This document shows, in pieces, positions 63,467 through 64,000 of a DNA stretch of 64,000 nt. Under the pieces are notes generated by a model. That model made no database searches, was not told the origin of the DNA, and was given only the letters and a program-made list of their open reading frames with translations. The stretch comes from an uncultured Rothia sp. (GTDB taxonomy: Bacteria > Actinomycetota > Actinomycetes > Actinomycetales > Micrococcaceae). The position numbers were made by a program, and so were the translations under genes. The stretch covers positions 1 to 64,000 of the forward strand of contig NZ_CAKAPD010000004.1 of NCBI RefSeq assembly GCF_916715725.1, written 5' to 3'. How positions within the stretch are numbered: the first letter of the stretch is position 1; every line of letters begins with the position of its first letter.

Positions 63467-64000
63467 CTATCCGAAGTTTGCGGTGCCGGGGTCCGTGGTG
63501 CCGAATCCCATGCCGGTGGAGTCGTTCAGGTCCACCAGGTGCGGGGCGAAACGGCACCAGTAGTCGGTGAGCGCCCCGTTCGATTCGCGGATGCCCACAC
63601 CTACGGTGCGTCCGTCGACCACCCACACGCCGAGGATGGGGTGGCTAACCGGGTTGATGATGCCTTCGTAGCGCGGTGCCGGGATGTATTCCTGGTAGAT
63701 GAATTCGCTTTCGGGGGCGTTGGCGAAGAAGTCGTCCTCTTCGGGCTTGATGAAGACGTCGTAGTCGGGGGCGTAGATTTCTACGCCGTCGCCTTCACGT
63801 CCGAAGAGGGGCTTGCGAACCCAGTTGCGCATACCGCCGCGGTGCCCCGCGTAGGTGGGTACGAGGTTCGGGTGTCCGGGGTACTTGTCCCAGAGCGCGG
63901 CGAGCAGCAGCTTATTGGAGAGGAACATCTTCCACGCAGGCTCGATCCAGCGGTCCATGGCGCCGTGGTAGGCGAAGAGGAGCTTGTCGTAGCCTGCTTC
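63467..64000 (-). CDS. glutathionylspermidine synthase-like ATP-grasp protein (partial)
   Basis: The gene runs off the right edge; the visible part is the last 177 codons or so. The pattern of EAGYDKLLFAYHGAMDRWIEPAWKMF, KYPGHPNLVPTY, WVRKPLFGREGDGVEI and FIYQEYIPAPRYEG matches the C-terminal ATP-grasp of GSP_synth-like proteins. The true reaction in actinobacteria is not known and glutathione is not their usual thiol. The N-terminus cannot be seen here. Confidence 0.85.
   Translation of the reverse strand, partial: EAGYDKLLFAYHGAMDRWIEPAWKMFLSNKLLLAALWDKYPGHPNLVPTYAGHRGGMRNWVRKPLFGREGDGVEIYAPDYDVFIKPEEDDFFANAPESEFIYQEYIPAPRYEGIINPVSHPILGVWVVDGRTVGVGIRESNGALTDYWCRFAPHLVDLNDSTGMGFGTTDPGTANFG

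Overview
The window looks like chromosomal DNA of a moderately GC-rich actinobacterium in the Micrococcaceae, most like Rothia. This rests on the rpsB-tsf-pyrH-frr-cdsA-dxr block, a DivIVA-domain protein, a Holin-X family protein, an Rv1264-like adenylate cyclase, an Rpf-like protein with LysM, acyl-CoA carboxylase beta plus epsilon subunits, a SAM-IV riboswitch, and several probable leaderless or GTG/TTG starts. The genus is inferred from gene content and was not tested by alignment.

Layout. 1-4.5 kb: a MacA/MacB-like exporter and a lipoprotein. 4.9-11.7 kb (minus strand): dxr, a DivIVA-domain protein, cdsA, frr, pyrH, tsf, rpsB. 12-19 kb: cell-envelope genes (M23 peptidase, two Gln/Gly/Ala-rich membrane proteins, a GT4 glycosyltransferase, a Holin-X protein) and two tRNA genes. 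19.7-25.8 kb: dnaG, dusB, a GNAT acetyltransferase, glyS. 26-30.5 kb: a copper island (CPH-type P1B ATPase, CopZ-like chaperone, CsoR-type operator) between two direct repeats that carry the 3' end of a hydrolase gene. 30.5-31.9 kb: two MerR-family regulators. 32-35.3 kb: metX and metY behind a SAM-IV riboswitch. 35.6-42 kb: an ABC exporter, rsgA and an S9 peptidase. 42.6-47 kb: gatCAB and an Rpf/LysM protein with a long structured leader. 47.7-54 kb: ligA, a PP2C phosphatase overlapping an adenylate cyclase gene, a PH-domain protein, birA. 54.3-57 kb: a YciI-like protein and the acyl-CoA carboxylase beta and epsilon genes. 57-61.3 kb: two related Mrr-like genes in AT-rich surroundings. 61.5-64 kb: a DUF885 protein and a partial glutathionylspermidine-synthase-like gene.

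Three things stand out. First, a dispersed repeat of about 280-350 bp with inverted ends near GACGGT(G)TTCGTCCTCG occurs at least five times, always in intergenic DNA next to gene 3' ends. Second, 3' gene fragments lie downstream of two intact genes (hydrolase at 26.5 kb, S9 peptidase at 42.1 kb), each beside a striking inverted repeat, which points to recombination at gene ends. Third, a probable modification-dependent nuclease (Mrr type, Q-x-K active site) sits beside a much larger relative with several predicted winged helices and a C-terminal Mrr fold that has lost the catalytic lysine. This pair is the best candidate here for an undescribed defence-type system.
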